Assembly (NCBI GenBank): GCA_934090735.1
Contig: CAKOJR010000002.1
Location: forward strand, 124,001 to 188,000
Reading direction: 5' to 3'
Source of the DNA: an uncultured Bacilli bacterium
GTDB lineage: Bacteria > Bacillota_I > Bacilli_A > RF39 > UBA660
Length of the DNA stretch: 64,000 nucleotides
The notes beneath the pieces were generated by a model that saw only the letters and a program-made list of their open reading frames with translations, was not told the DNA's origin and made no database searches. Made by a program: the position numbers and the translations under genes. Positions 26,412 to 35,129 of this stretch are shown piece after piece. Position 1 is the first letter of the stretch; every line of letters starts with the position of its first letter.

Positions 26412-27101
26412 TTATTTGCCAGTATTTTTTGCCTTTATTAAAATATATGTAATTATCCCTAATAAAAGTACACCAATAACGATAAATATTAAATTAAAGT
26501 TTATTTCTGGTTTATTTATAGTTTCTTCGGTTTGTTCTATTTTATTATAATTGACATATACTTCTTTGGTCTTGTAGTTATCTTTGTTTAAATGCCAAGT
26601 ATATGTATTACCATTTACTCCATCGGCATTATGTTTACTTACTTTTTTATTGATTGTTACGTTTATTGTTAATTTTTCTAAATCAGGGTAGTTTTCAAAG
26701 ATGCTTCTTTTGTTTCCTAAATTTAAACTGATTATGTTGCCTACTTCAGTAATTTTAAAGCTAGGTAAATGTTCTTTAACAATGGTTGATGAAGGATATT
26801 CTTCTTTGGTTAGTTCGGTTTGATAGCGTACACCTATTTCATTATTAGTATCTATTTTAGTGATTTTATAATATTTTAGATTGTTTTGTTTAAAGTTAAC
26901 TTCTGGTTTGTAGTAATTATCGTCAACTGGAATATTTGATTTTAATGCTATATTAATCGTTTTCTGCATTTTATTACTTTTATCGTTTGTTGTTAGAATT
27001 AGTTCTTCATTAAATGTATCGTTATCTATGTTTAGGTTATATACTGCTTCACATCCAGTTAGGGATATCGTTAGTATTAGAAGTATTATTATTTTTTTCA
27101 T
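26412..27101 (-). CDS. Lipoprotein with C-terminal membrane helix, secretion locus
   Basis: From ATG 27101 this is a 229-residue protein with a lipoprotein signal (lipobox LTGC, acylated Cys about 17). The outer beta-rich domain has lone Trp and Tyr clusters, and a second hydrophobic helix near the end (about 202-222) is followed by KAKNTGK. It would be held to the membrane at both ends. The ribosome site GGAGG lies in the last codons of the preceding hydrolase gene, so the two are coupled. No known T4SS family is recognised; it takes the place of an assembly lipoprotein (VirB7-like in position only). Confidence 0.65.
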   Translation of the reverse strand: MKKIIILLILTISLTGCEAVYNLNIDNDTFNEELILTTNDKSNKMQKTINIALKSNIPVDDNYYKPEVNFKQNNLKYYKITKIDTNNEIGVRYQTELTKEEYPSSTIVKEHLPSFKITEVGNIISLNLGNKRSIFENYPDLEKLTINVTINKKVSKHNADGVNGNTYTWHLNKDNYKTKEVYVNYNKIEQTEETINKPEINFNLIFIVIGVLLLGIITYILIKAKNTGK

Positions 27102-27102
27102 T

Positions 27103-28902
27103 CTATCCTCCACAGTGATTAGAGTAATATGCACTCATGGAAACACCTGTATAGTATGCAGCTTGGTCATAGCCGTATGTACGGTATTGGACACCGCCAC
27201 CTGTTGATTCTGCTGCTTTGATTTCGCTTCCGGTGTTTTCTAAAACTAGAATTACGTGACCTGAGTTAGCCATTACGTCTCCTGGTGAGAGTTTGCTAAA
27301 TGGGATATGTTCTCCCAAAGATAGGAAGCCAGATGCTCCGGTTGCACCAGTTACGTTAGCTGCATGCATTGCCCAAGTAACAAATCCTGAACAGTCTAAG
27401 CCTTTGTAATAGTCATAACTGCCGTTTGGTTTTTGCATACCTGGTCCAACGTTAGCTCCCCACTGTCTATCAACGATTGGGTTTTTAGCTACGTGGCCAC
27501 CACCATAGTAGTATGGTAAGTGAAAGCCTTTAGCGTGCAGACCATCTATAAGAGCTATTGCTGCTCTTGCTACTGATTGACCAGAGCAACCTGTGCCTAC
27601 TGCTGAACGAATTTTATTTTCTAGTTCTACTACACCTGATTCGCCTATTGCATCTACAAGACTTTGACCTTTTAGTTCGTTACTTTCGGAAATTGATGGA
27701 TAATCAAAATCAGATGAAGCTCCAGCTATAGTATTTTTACTTAGTATATAATTAATGACTATATCATGAATTTTTTGATATGTGGTTGGTGTGTAGTGCA
27801 AGCCGTCTTCGGTTTCAAAATTATCTTTTATTTGAGAGTAAACGTCAATGTAGTTTTCTCCAAAGCCATTTTGCATTACTGAGTTAAATTCTTCAATACT
27901 TGAGTTTGTTACTGAGTATCCGTTTTCGGCTTCTTTTGTTTCGTCTACTGGGTTTACACTCATTACATAAAAAGTAACTCCGTCATATTTAGTTTTTAGT
28001 TCTTCATATTTTGATAGATAGCTTGAGCTATTTGATAAGTCATTTACTCCGAAAGCTAGGACAACAAATTTTTTGCTTTCAATTTTGTTCTCTAGTTCTG
28101 GTATGGCACTATTTGTAAACCATGCGTATCCTGCCCCTACCTGAGCAATACTCGTAATACTTTTATTAGTGATACTGCTCATCATACCTACAATACGTGA
28201 GTCTCCCATATAAATCATTAAGTTTTCAGCTTCGGCTTTAGTGTATGCAGAAGAGTTATAATTTGTATCAGAGCTATAGCCTACATCTCCGCCACTACTT
28301 GTTAGATCAAGCATTGCACCTGTATTTGGGCCCATAATAATTAGTAGTAATGGCATGAAGAAAAAGAAAATGAGTGATGCACCTATACCAATAAAGATTA
28401 TTTTATTTTTTAGAGACATTTTTTTAAAAAAGGGAATGTTTAGGTTACCTTTATTTTGGTTACTAGCGTTATTATCAGTATCGGAAGAGTTATTTTCGGC
28501 AGAATTATTACCAGCCATTTTTTGGGCAGCAGATGAAGCTTTTTGGGCTTGCTCTGTTTTATCTACGGCGGCTGCTGCTCCAGCTGCATCACTAATTCCA
28601 CTTTCACTTAATTTGTTTGAAGCTTCTTGGATTTTATTTCCCATTGGCATTCTTTTAGTAATTTTATTTATTGCACTACCTACAATCTGGCTAGATCTTC
28701 CTCCTGTTAGTTTGTCGGCACCTTTGACGATTGCTCCTGCTATGACTGCATGCGGTATTTTAGTTTTCATTGCAACATTTGCAGCATTACGAAGATTATT
28801 AGCATTATTTTCGGTGTTTCTTGCGTCTTGGCTTTTTTGTTCGTCGGCATTTGCATCTGGTGTTAAGTTGTTTGACTGAGCATGATAAGTTTCTTCGTCC
28901 AT
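27103..28902 (-). CDS. SGNH hydrolase plus NlpC/P60 peptidase fusion, T4SS cell-wall enzyme
   Basis: A 599-residue protein with three parts. Residues 1-165 are a cytoplasmic Asn/Ala-rich, low-complexity region. A membrane helix lies at about 168-190. An SGNH esterase domain follows (Ser235 in MGDS, GVND near 285, Asp366/His369 in DGLH), and then an NlpC/P60 domain (Cys504 in LDCSGF, His549 in SGHV). The peptidase would cut the wall as TrsG/TraG-type enzymes do for conjugation channels; the esterase could remove O-acetyl groups first, which is inference. The ATG follows GGAAGGTG. The combination with a long cytoplasmic domain is unusual. Confidence 0.8.
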   Translation of the reverse strand: MDEETYHAQSNNLTPDANADEQKSQDARNTENNANNLRNAANVAMKTKIPHAVIAGAIVKGADKLTGGRSSQIVGSAINKITKRMPMGNKIQEASNKLSESGISDAAGAAAAVDKTEQAQKASSAAQKMAGNNSAENNSSDTDNNASNQNKGNLNIPFFKKMSLKNKIIFIGIGASLIFFFFMPLLLIIMGPNTGAMLDLTSSGGDVGYSSDTNYNSSAYTKAEAENLMIYMGDSRIVGMMSSITNKSITSIAQVGAGYAWFTNSAIPELENKIESKKFVVLAFGVNDLSNSSSYLSKYEELKTKYDGVTFYVMSVNPVDETKEAENGYSVTNSSIEEFNSVMQNGFGENYIDVYSQIKDNFETEDGLHYTPTTYQKIHDIVINYILSKNTIAGASSDFDYPSISESNELKGQSLVDAIGESGVVELENKIRSAVGTGCSGQSVARAAIALIDGLHAKGFHLPYYYGGGHVAKNPIVDRQWGANVGPGMQKPNGSYDYYKGLDCSGFVTWAMHAANVTGATGASGFLSLGEHIPFSKLSPGDVMANSGHVILVLENTGSEIKAAESTGGGVQYRTYGYDQAAYYTGVSMSAYYSNHCGG

Positions 28903-28920
28903 AAGGCACCTTCCTTTCTT

Positions 28921-29409
28921 TTATTTTTCGATTGTGTAACTATCTAGATAGACTGTGTAGTCCATGATGCTTTTTTCTTTAAAAATAAATGTGTTATTGT
29001 CACTATCTATTATATAAAATAGCTTGTATTTAGTTTTGTCTACTACTGTGTATGATACAACTTTGGCACTTAAAAATTTAGTTGAGTATATGTTTTTTAA
29101 GGCTTTTTCAAAGTCGTTGTATGTTTGAAGCTTTTGGGCTTTGTAGTAATCATCTACTTTTGCGTATGCTTCTTCTTTATTATATATTGTTAGGTTAACA
29201 AAATCTGCTAAATATTTTTTAGCCATATCTTCTTCAGTAACATAGTTGTATGTAACTTCGTTTACTTCATAGTTATGCAGATATTGATAGTTATTTTTTG
29301 CTTCAGCTTCTTGTTCTTTTTTATTATATATTATAGAGAAGATAATAGCTCCAAGGACTGCTATAATGCAGATTATTATTGATATTTTGTCTGAATCAAA
29401 TTTTTTCAT
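28921..29409 (-). CDS. Bitopic VirB8-like candidate 2
   Basis: A 162-residue protein with one N-terminal helix (about 11-30) and an outer alpha/beta domain of about 130 residues without cysteines. Size, topology and place next to VirB4/VirB6 genes suit a VirB8/TcpC-like NTF2-fold subunit, but I see no diagnostic motif, so this is structural inference. Its ATG overlaps the previous stop codon as ATGA, so it is coupled to the similar 167-residue protein upstream. Confidence 0.55.
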   Translation of the reverse strand: MKKFDSDKISIIICIIAVLGAIIFSIIYNKKEQEAEAKNNYQYLHNYEVNEVTYNYVTEEDMAKKYLADFVNLTIYNKEEAYAKVDDYYKAQKLQTYNDFEKALKNIYSTKFLSAKVVSYTVVDKTKYKLFYIIDSDNNTFIFKEKSIMDYTVYLDSYTIEK

Positions 29410-29909
29410 TGTTCCTCCTTAAATATTTTTCCATCATAAGGAGTTATATCAAATAGTTTTTGATTATTGTCAATCGTTACAATTAGGTAATAATCGCCTA
29501 CTTTTGAGCTACCGTCTATAGAGTCTTCGTAAAGGACTCCTTTAAGATAGTATTTATTAACTTTTTTTGATATTTTTTCTTCGTACATTTTGCTTGCACT
29601 GAATGTAAGACTTCTTCCTGCAAAATTGTCTAACTTTGTTAAAACGTTTTCGCTAGTTATTTTGTTTTTGTCTATATATGATTCATTAAGAACCTTTATA
29701 AGAGCATCTTTATTTTCACTTGTAAGATAATTAATGTATTTTGTAGCACATCCGTTAGCTGTGAAGAAGTCTGAATAGTTTTCAACTAGTTTAATGTTAG
29801 TTTTTGTGCTTTCATTAGTTGTATTATCATTTTTTATTTTATTTATGATTATTGTTCCTAGAACTGTAAGAACCCCTATAGCAATTATAATATATGTTTT
29901 TTTATCCAT
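29406..29909 (-). CDS. Bitopic VirB8-like candidate 1
   Basis: A 167-residue protein with an N-terminal helix (about 5-23) and an outer domain ending in the strand-rich GDYYLIVTIDNNQKLF. Topology is the same as the next gene and both are probably distant relatives, perhaps forming a hetero-oligomer. A single cysteine is at about 54. It is placed between the M23/GH24 hydrolase and candidate 2. VirB8-like function is proposed from topology and context only. Confidence 0.55.
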   Translation of the reverse strand: MDKKTYIIIAIGVLTVLGTIIINKIKNDNTTNESTKTNIKLVENYSDFFTANGCATKYINYLTSENKDALIKVLNESYIDKNKITSENVLTKLDNFAGRSLTFSASKMYEEKISKKVNKYYLKGVLYEDSIDGSSKVGDYYLIVTIDNNQKLFDITPYDGKIFKEEQ

Positions 29910-29923
29910 AAATTATCTCCTTA

Positions 29924-32005
29924 CTAATATCCGTGTACGAATATCTTACATTCTTTTTGACGCCTGCTTCTTAGTCCGGCTTCAAATTGTGAACCAGCTC
30001 TTATAGCGATTGTGTGCCACCAGTTTGTACACAGTGCGTCTGTTGAACCATATGAGTTATATGCTTCAAAGAAACCACCTATTGTACCTCGGTTATATTT
30101 CATGGATGTTAATGCGTCTAATTGGTTATCTTTTAAGGTTAAACCGTTACTTACGCAAAGTGCTTTTATTGATTCGCGGTCTTCGTTAAGCCGGTCAGCA
30201 AAGATTTGATCAACTACAGACTTGCTCATTGTTGTTCCACAGTAATTATAATATTCGTTTGTAGAGGTTAATTTTATACCATATCTAGCAAATAAATTTA
30301 AGTTATTTGCTAGAGTGATACCATAACCTACTGTAGGTATATCTCCATCATTACAATATACTGTGTATGTATCACCAGAACCGATGCTTCCTTCTAGCAT
30401 TTTGATAAGTTCAACTAAATTAGATGAAGTCGATGGTGCTGGTCTTGGATTATCTTTGTCAACGTAGTTTAGGGGGTCTACTCTAGTTGATACGTCTGTT
30501 CTAACTTCAAAGTGTAAGTGAGTACCAGTAGAACGTCCAGATGAACCTACTTTAGCAATTACTTGACCTTGGCGAACTGAATCATTTACTTTTACATTGA
30601 TAGTTCCTTGATGAAGATGGGCATAAAGTGTATACATTCCATCTGAGTGACTAATCATAATGTAGTTTCCATATCCGCCACCACATGATTTGTCGCCAAA
30701 AGATACACAGTTATTAATTACTTTTGTTACAATTCCATCTTTAGATGCAATAACGTTGACAATTCCTGGGTCACCGCCTGGAGCAATATCTATTCCAGAG
30801 TGACCACTATTAGCAGCTCCTGTTATTGGGTCAATTCTTAGACCAAACATACTTGTTATTTCTGTTGGTACAGGAGTTCCGGATGCAAATGTTACGCCAC
30901 CTTCTTCTGTTGTTTCTGATGAACCAATTGGCCACCAGAAAGCATTGGGATTTCCAGCACTAGTATAGTTTACAATGTTATCTTCCTGACCGTAATTTTT
31001 GAGTAAATCTTTAATCATTTCTACTATTTTAGTTCTTGCTTCAGTTATGTCATCAATATATTCTTCTTTTTCAGATTCTGTTAATTCGGTATTTTTAGTT
31101 TTTCCGGTTTTTTCTAAAATTTTTGTATAGTAATTACTTAGGTGAGGCTTTTTATCGAAATAGTTACCTTTTACAAGGAATTCCCAATATTTACTTTCAG
31201 CAACTTCTTGGGCATTGTTAACGGTGTAGGTGTAGTTTTCATAACCACTATTTGCGGCTTCGGTTTTACACTGATTTTCAGCGTCAGATTTGATACCAAA
31301 AAATGATAGTACACCACTATTTGCTAGTACTTTTTCCCAGAAACCTACATAATCTTGTTTAATAAGGTCTTTACATGTGTTACCTTCTAGAATGGCCATG
31401 CTGCCAACGCATTCTGTTGTGGTTGTTCCATCTGTATTTTCTACAATTGTTGGTGCATAGGTTCCATAACATTGTGAGCGGTAGCCTAGCATCGATTTAA
31501 TTAAAAGTTTTATTGTGTCTGATTCATTTTCCCAGTATGATGCATCGTATTCTTTATCGATATCATAATCGGTGTCTGTTTCATCTCCTGTGTATGGATT
31601 TGAGGATGAACTAGTTATTTCTTTATAGTAGTCGCCTGAGTCTGCAAATAAGTCCGGGTCTAATTCAAAGAAAGCTGTCATAATAATTATTTTATCATCG
31701 ATGAATAAACCTCTTGACTGATATTTTGCAAGTAATTTATATAGTCTTGTATAAAATACTTTTTGGCTAGCGATAATTTTTTCTTTACATTTATCTATTT
31801 CTGGCTGGTTATCATAGTCCTCACTACAAAGGTATGTCCAATATCCTAAATTTTCTTCGGCAAATTTATCAAAATCAAATTCTGAATATTTGAAACTTGC
31901 TGCTTTTGTTATGTTTGGACTAAGAAAAAAAACTATTAAAAAGAAAGGTATTAAGGAAATACCTATTTTTAATAGTTTATTAGTTAAATGTTTAAAGTTA
32001 AACAT
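29924..32005 (-). CDS. Bifunctional wall hydrolase: M23 peptidase plus GH24 lysozyme (VirB1-like)
   Basis: A 693-residue exported protein with a signal/anchor (about 15-35). An N-terminal region of about 300 residues carries several cysteines. A LytM/M23 domain has zinc ligands His402 and Asp406 in HSGIDI and His498 in HLHFEV. A C-terminal GH24-like lysozyme domain (about 530-693) shows PTVGYGITL and the late RSRRQKE. It would open both peptide and glycan strands for passage of the channel. It sits upstream of the VirB8-like pair and downstream of virB4. GH24 is more usual in phages, so it was probably recruited from one. Confidence 0.85.
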   Translation of the reverse strand: MFNFKHLTNKLLKIGISLIPFFLIVFFLSPNITKAASFKYSEFDFDKFAEENLGYWTYLCSEDYDNQPEIDKCKEKIIASQKVFYTRLYKLLAKYQSRGLFIDDKIIIMTAFFELDPDLFADSGDYYKEITSSSSNPYTGDETDTDYDIDKEYDASYWENESDTIKLLIKSMLGYRSQCYGTYAPTIVENTDGTTTTECVGSMAILEGNTCKDLIKQDYVGFWEKVLANSGVLSFFGIKSDAENQCKTEAANSGYENYTYTVNNAQEVAESKYWEFLVKGNYFDKKPHLSNYYTKILEKTGKTKNTELTESEKEEYIDDITEARTKIVEMIKDLLKNYGQEDNIVNYTSAGNPNAFWWPIGSSETTEEGGVTFASGTPVPTEITSMFGLRIDPITGAANSGHSGIDIAPGGDPGIVNVIASKDGIVTKVINNCVSFGDKSCGGGYGNYIMISHSDGMYTLYAHLHQGTINVKVNDSVRQGQVIAKVGSSGRSTGTHLHFEVRTDVSTRVDPLNYVDKDNPRPAPSTSSNLVELIKMLEGSIGSGDTYTVYCNDGDIPTVGYGITLANNLNLFARYGIKLTSTNEYYNYCGTTMSKSVVDQIFADRLNEDRESIKALCVSNGLTLKDNQLDALTSMKYNRGTIGGFFEAYNSYGSTDALCTNWWHTIAIRAGSQFEAGLRSRRQKECKIFVHGY

Positions 32006-32023
32006 ATTATCACCGCCTAATTA

Positions 32024-33814
32024 TTATAGTCCTCCACCTGAACCAAAGGAATCTAGTTCATCTTGAGTAAGAACTACATTTATTCTCATACGTCTATTAC
32101 CGCATACAAATAGTGCTTCACCTTGACTGTATGTTTTAATACTTTCTTTTTCATTGTCGTTTAGATCAATTAATCTTGATAAGTCTTCAACTGCTTGCTT
32201 TTTAAGTCCCATTACTAGGTAGTATGCTGCGTTGTCAAAGATTGCTTTTCCATGAACAAAGATATTTTCAGCAGCAAAGTCTGTAGGTTGCTGAGTGATA
32301 ATGATTGTTCCTGTGTTGTATTTACGGCTACGTCTTTGAATTTGTGCTAGGAATTCGGCACCAAGTTCATTTTTACTTGATAGAAGAACATGTGCTTCAT
32401 CTACAAACATAATTGTATTTTTAGATTTATCTAAACATAATCCCCAAGCATATTTTAGAATGTTAAAGAATAATGCATTACGAATGTTTTCATCACTATT
32501 CATTAGTTCTTTAATATTAAATACTATAAAGTCACTCTTTGTTTCGATTGTTGTGTGTCCATTAAAGTAGAATCTTAGTTCTTTTACAAAAGGTCTAACT
32601 CTTAGTTCTAGACGTTCCATAACGTCTTTTTCTCTTGTTGCTTCTGGCATTGATAAAAGTTTTCCTTTAATGGTTGCATATACGTCATCAAAGATTGGAA
32701 AGTCTTTTGAGGTAAACTGACTAAAGTCTGTATTAAAATCAATACCGAATCTTTTATAAGTGTCTTGAACAACTTCACTAAACATTGCTAGAACGTCTTC
32801 TTCGATTGATGGATAGTAATATTTCATGAAGGCTTTTAATGATTGAAGAGTTCTTGTTAGAACTGTGTATCCTAAACCTTCTTTGATTTCTTCTTCATCC
32901 GCATCGAAAATTACTTCTAGTGGGTTTACCATACCAAATGAACCACCACGACCTAAATCAATGAAATCGCCACCAAAGTTATGAGTCATTTCACTTAATT
33001 CGCCTTCAGGGTCAATAGCAATAATTTTACAACCGTTTCTTATATGTGTTCTAAGCATTAGTTTAGCAGCAGTTGATTTACCACTACCAGAAGTACCTAA
33101 AATAATCATGTTAGCATTGTTTCTATTAAACTCTTTTTTAGTTTGATATAAGAACTGATTAAATAAGACTACACCACCAGAGAAATCAACACCTAATAAT
33201 GTGCTTGATCCTGGATCTTTAATACTATCAAAAACAAATGGGTACATTGCTGCTATTGTTGGACTAGGAATAGGAATACCTACTCTTTGCTCTACGTCTT
33301 GTTTAGGGAATATAGGAATCATTGATTTTAGAACTTTTTCTTGCTCAAACATCATTGGGATTCCCCTCATTCCCATTGCATCAAGATAGTTTCTAATTTG
33401 CATTTTTTTATTTTCTAATTCTTCTTTTGTATCAGCTGTTAGCATGATATGCATTTGAAAGTCAAATATTTTTGATTGAGTTGCTGCAAGCATTTGGGCA
33501 AATGATTCTAAAGATTCGTAATCTTGACGAATTATTTCTTGCCTTGTTCTTTCATTTTCTCTTTGATAACTTTCTTTTAAATCAGCTATTTGTTTATTGA
33601 TCATACGACTCATTGTAGAAAAGTCGATAGGAATATGTTTAATTACCACTTTTACACCTGGTAAGTTAGTAATATTTGCTAAAAATCCAGGGCCTATAAT
33701 TTTGGGGTAACTTATGATAGTTAATATTGTTGCATATTTATCACTAATCATAAATTCATTTACATCGAATTTCATTCCTTTAGGAGCTATTTCACTTTTA
33801 AATGTATTAGACAT
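32024..33814 (-). CDS. VirB4-family ATPase
   Basis: The 596-residue hexameric motor that drives assembly and transport in all type IV secretion systems. The N-terminal domain (1-200) is followed by Walker A GTSGSGKST at 240-248, the IAIDPEGE strand near 265, Walker B IMFVDEAH at 468-475 and TGTIIITQQPTDF near 505. The sequence closely fits the Gram-positive TrsE/TraE branch. It overlaps the TrsD-like gene by eight bases. Length is a little under the usual 650-800 because the most N-terminal portion is a separate protein. Confidence 0.92.
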   Translation of the reverse strand: MSNTFKSEIAPKGMKFDVNEFMISDKYATILTIISYPKIIGPGFLANITNLPGVKVVIKHIPIDFSTMSRMINKQIADLKESYQRENERTRQEIIRQDYESLESFAQMLAATQSKIFDFQMHIMLTADTKEELENKKMQIRNYLDAMGMRGIPMMFEQEKVLKSMIPIFPKQDVEQRVGIPIPSPTIAAMYPFVFDSIKDPGSSTLLGVDFSGGVVLFNQFLYQTKKEFNRNNANMIILGTSGSGKSTAAKLMLRTHIRNGCKIIAIDPEGELSEMTHNFGGDFIDLGRGGSFGMVNPLEVIFDADEEEIKEGLGYTVLTRTLQSLKAFMKYYYPSIEEDVLAMFSEVVQDTYKRFGIDFNTDFSQFTSKDFPIFDDVYATIKGKLLSMPEATREKDVMERLELRVRPFVKELRFYFNGHTTIETKSDFIVFNIKELMNSDENIRNALFFNILKYAWGLCLDKSKNTIMFVDEAHVLLSSKNELGAEFLAQIQRRSRKYNTGTIIITQQPTDFAAENIFVHGKAIFDNAAYYLVMGLKKQAVEDLSRLIDLNDNEKESIKTYSQGEALFVCGNRRMRINVVLTQDELDSFGSGGGL

Positions 33815-34364
33815 TACTCATCACCGTCCCATACTCATTTTTCTTTCCTCCATTAAGGAAGTTTTGTAGCAAAAATTTTAAGTCATCATCACTTGCTTGT
33901 CTTGAATTTAAGCCGCAACCGGCTAAGTTTGCAATCATGGTTTGAACTCTTTTTTGAACTACGTCTAGTCTTTTATCTCTAAATAAGAAAAAGTATTCTG
34001 TATCGACAGCGCTAATACTGCTTCCACTAAACATTTCGGCTTTTTGAATGTCTTGATTAATTAGTTTTCTTACAGCCTGATTTTGTGCATTATCGTATTG
34101 TAATTGTAGTTGGGATAGATACAATTTGATATCTACTGGTCTATCTGCTACTACTAGCCAGAATTCATAGTCTAGTGTGTTATAAAAATTTCTTAAATTA
34201 AAGATTATGGTATTTTGAGTTTGATAATCAAGGATAAAGATATTTTTTGGTTCTACCTTTATACCTGTAACATAATAATTGTTATTTAGGATTATCATTC
34301 CATTTTGAATGGCTTTAACTGGTACCCAATCTTCAGAATACTTACTTGTCATCTGTTTTGCCAT
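33807..34364 (-). CDS. TrsD/TraD-like conjugation protein (VirB4 N-domain-like)
   Basis: A cytoplasmic protein of about 185 residues without membrane helices, placed exactly between the PrgI-like and VirB4 genes. Staphylococcal trs/tra clusters have the same order TrsC-TrsD-TrsE. It resembles the N-terminal portion of longer VirB4 proteins (VKAIQNGMIIL, FFLFRDKRLD). I chose ATG 34364 over a start 35 codons upstream because the upstream part lies within the preceding gene and GGAAAGG precedes the internal ATG. It is intact, with its own start and stop, so it is not evidence of a frameshifted virB4. Confidence 0.7.
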   Translation of the reverse strand: MAKQMTSKYSEDWVPVKAIQNGMIILNNNYYVTGIKVEPKNIFILDYQTQNTIIFNLRNFYNTLDYEFWLVVADRPVDIKLYLSQLQLQYDNAQNQAVRKLINQDIQKAEMFSGSSISAVDTEYFFLFRDKRLDVVQKRVQTMIANLAGCGLNSRQASDDDLKFLLQNFLNGGKKNEYGTVMSNV

Positions 34365-34665
34365 AACTATTACACCAACCTTTCCAATAATAAACTCGAT
34401 TATTTGTATAATATGTAAATACGTTTTTAATAAATGTTCGTACGTTATGCTGATTTGGTAAAGGTACAATTAAGAACGTACAAATTAGTGCCGGGCAAAG
34501 TATTATAAGTGCTGTTTTTAAGTTATTTGTAGGTATTGATAGCATAAGTACGAAGCTTATTACAACACCACTTATAAATATGATTAAATCCGTTGTATTA
34601 AATAACCCAAGTATTAACATTGATTTTTTTGAGTTTGCCGGTATCAAGTAATTATTATTATCCAC
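34342..34665 (-). CDS. PrgI/VirB3-like membrane protein
   Basis: A 107-residue protein with an N-terminal IPANSKKSM-like motif, two adjacent helices (about 24-45 and 50-68) and a cytoplasmic tail with YYWKGW. This matches the PrgI/TrsC family, the VirB3 equivalent that links VirB4 to the membrane channel. It starts with GTG behind a strong AAGGAGG, and overlaps the TrsD-like gene by 23 bases. Confidence 0.8.
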   Translation of the reverse strand: MDNNNYLIPANSKKSMLILGLFNTTDLIIFISGVVISFVLMLSIPTNNLKTALIILCPALICTFLIVPLPNQHNVRTFIKNVFTYYTNNRVYYWKGWCNSYGKTDDK

Positions 34666-34682
34666 TTTTTATTCCTCCTTTA

Positions 34683-35129
34683 TTAAATTGATTTCCCTAG
34701 ATGAAATTCTAATATCTTTTTATTTTCTTGCGCTACTATGTAGTTAGCTAGATATTCTTTAACTTTTAAGTGGTTACCATAGTCTGGTACAATTAAACCA
34801 TTCCTTTTTGCTTGGATAGTCTTTCCTCTAAGATATTTATCAATTTCTCTTTGAATCCTTTCAGCTAATTCCTTTGGAATTGCTTCATATAAACGTAATT
34901 TTTTCACTAAAAAGTAATTTCTTATTTCAGTTTGACTTTTACCTTTAAATTGACCTTCAAGTTTACCACCTTGATAATCAACTAATGTTGATTTAAGAGC
35001 TTCTTCAATTGAATTCAGTACGTCTTCATCAGCAAGTTGCCAATAGTAATCACTTAATTCAATATATTTTTTACAAAATACTAAATCATTTTCCCTTTGA
35101 GGCCCATTTATAAAACTATCTATACTCAT
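34683..35129 (-). CDS. Cytoplasmic protein of the secretion operon, unknown
   Basis: A 148-residue soluble, mixed-charge helical protein with no recognised family. It contains an ELAERIQREIDKYLRG helix and an NYIVAQENKKILEFHL C-terminal helix. The gene starts in TAATG at the end of the VirB6-like gene and ends 18 bases before the PrgI-like gene, so it belongs to the machine operon. It could be a chaperone or a cytoplasmic scaffold; neither is shown. Confidence 0.6.
   Translation of the reverse strand: MSIDSFINGPQRENDLVFCKKYIELSDYYWQLADEDVLNSIEEALKSTLVDYQGGKLEGQFKGKSQTEIRNYFLVKKLRLYEAIPKELAERIQREIDKYLRGKTIQAKRNGLIVPDYGNHLKVKEYLANYIVAQENKKILEFHLGKSI

Noticed and set aside
28355..28879. Plus-strand frame of 174 codons
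   Set aside because: It is antisense to the low-complexity and membrane region of the SGNH-NlpC gene, has no ribosome site and reads as a shadow of Ala/Asn-rich coding.
33807..34469. virB4 split by a frameshift
   Set aside because: The upstream protein has its own ribosome site, start and stop, and the order PrgI-like, TrsD-like, VirB4 matches known Gram-positive systems with separate TrsD and TrsE.
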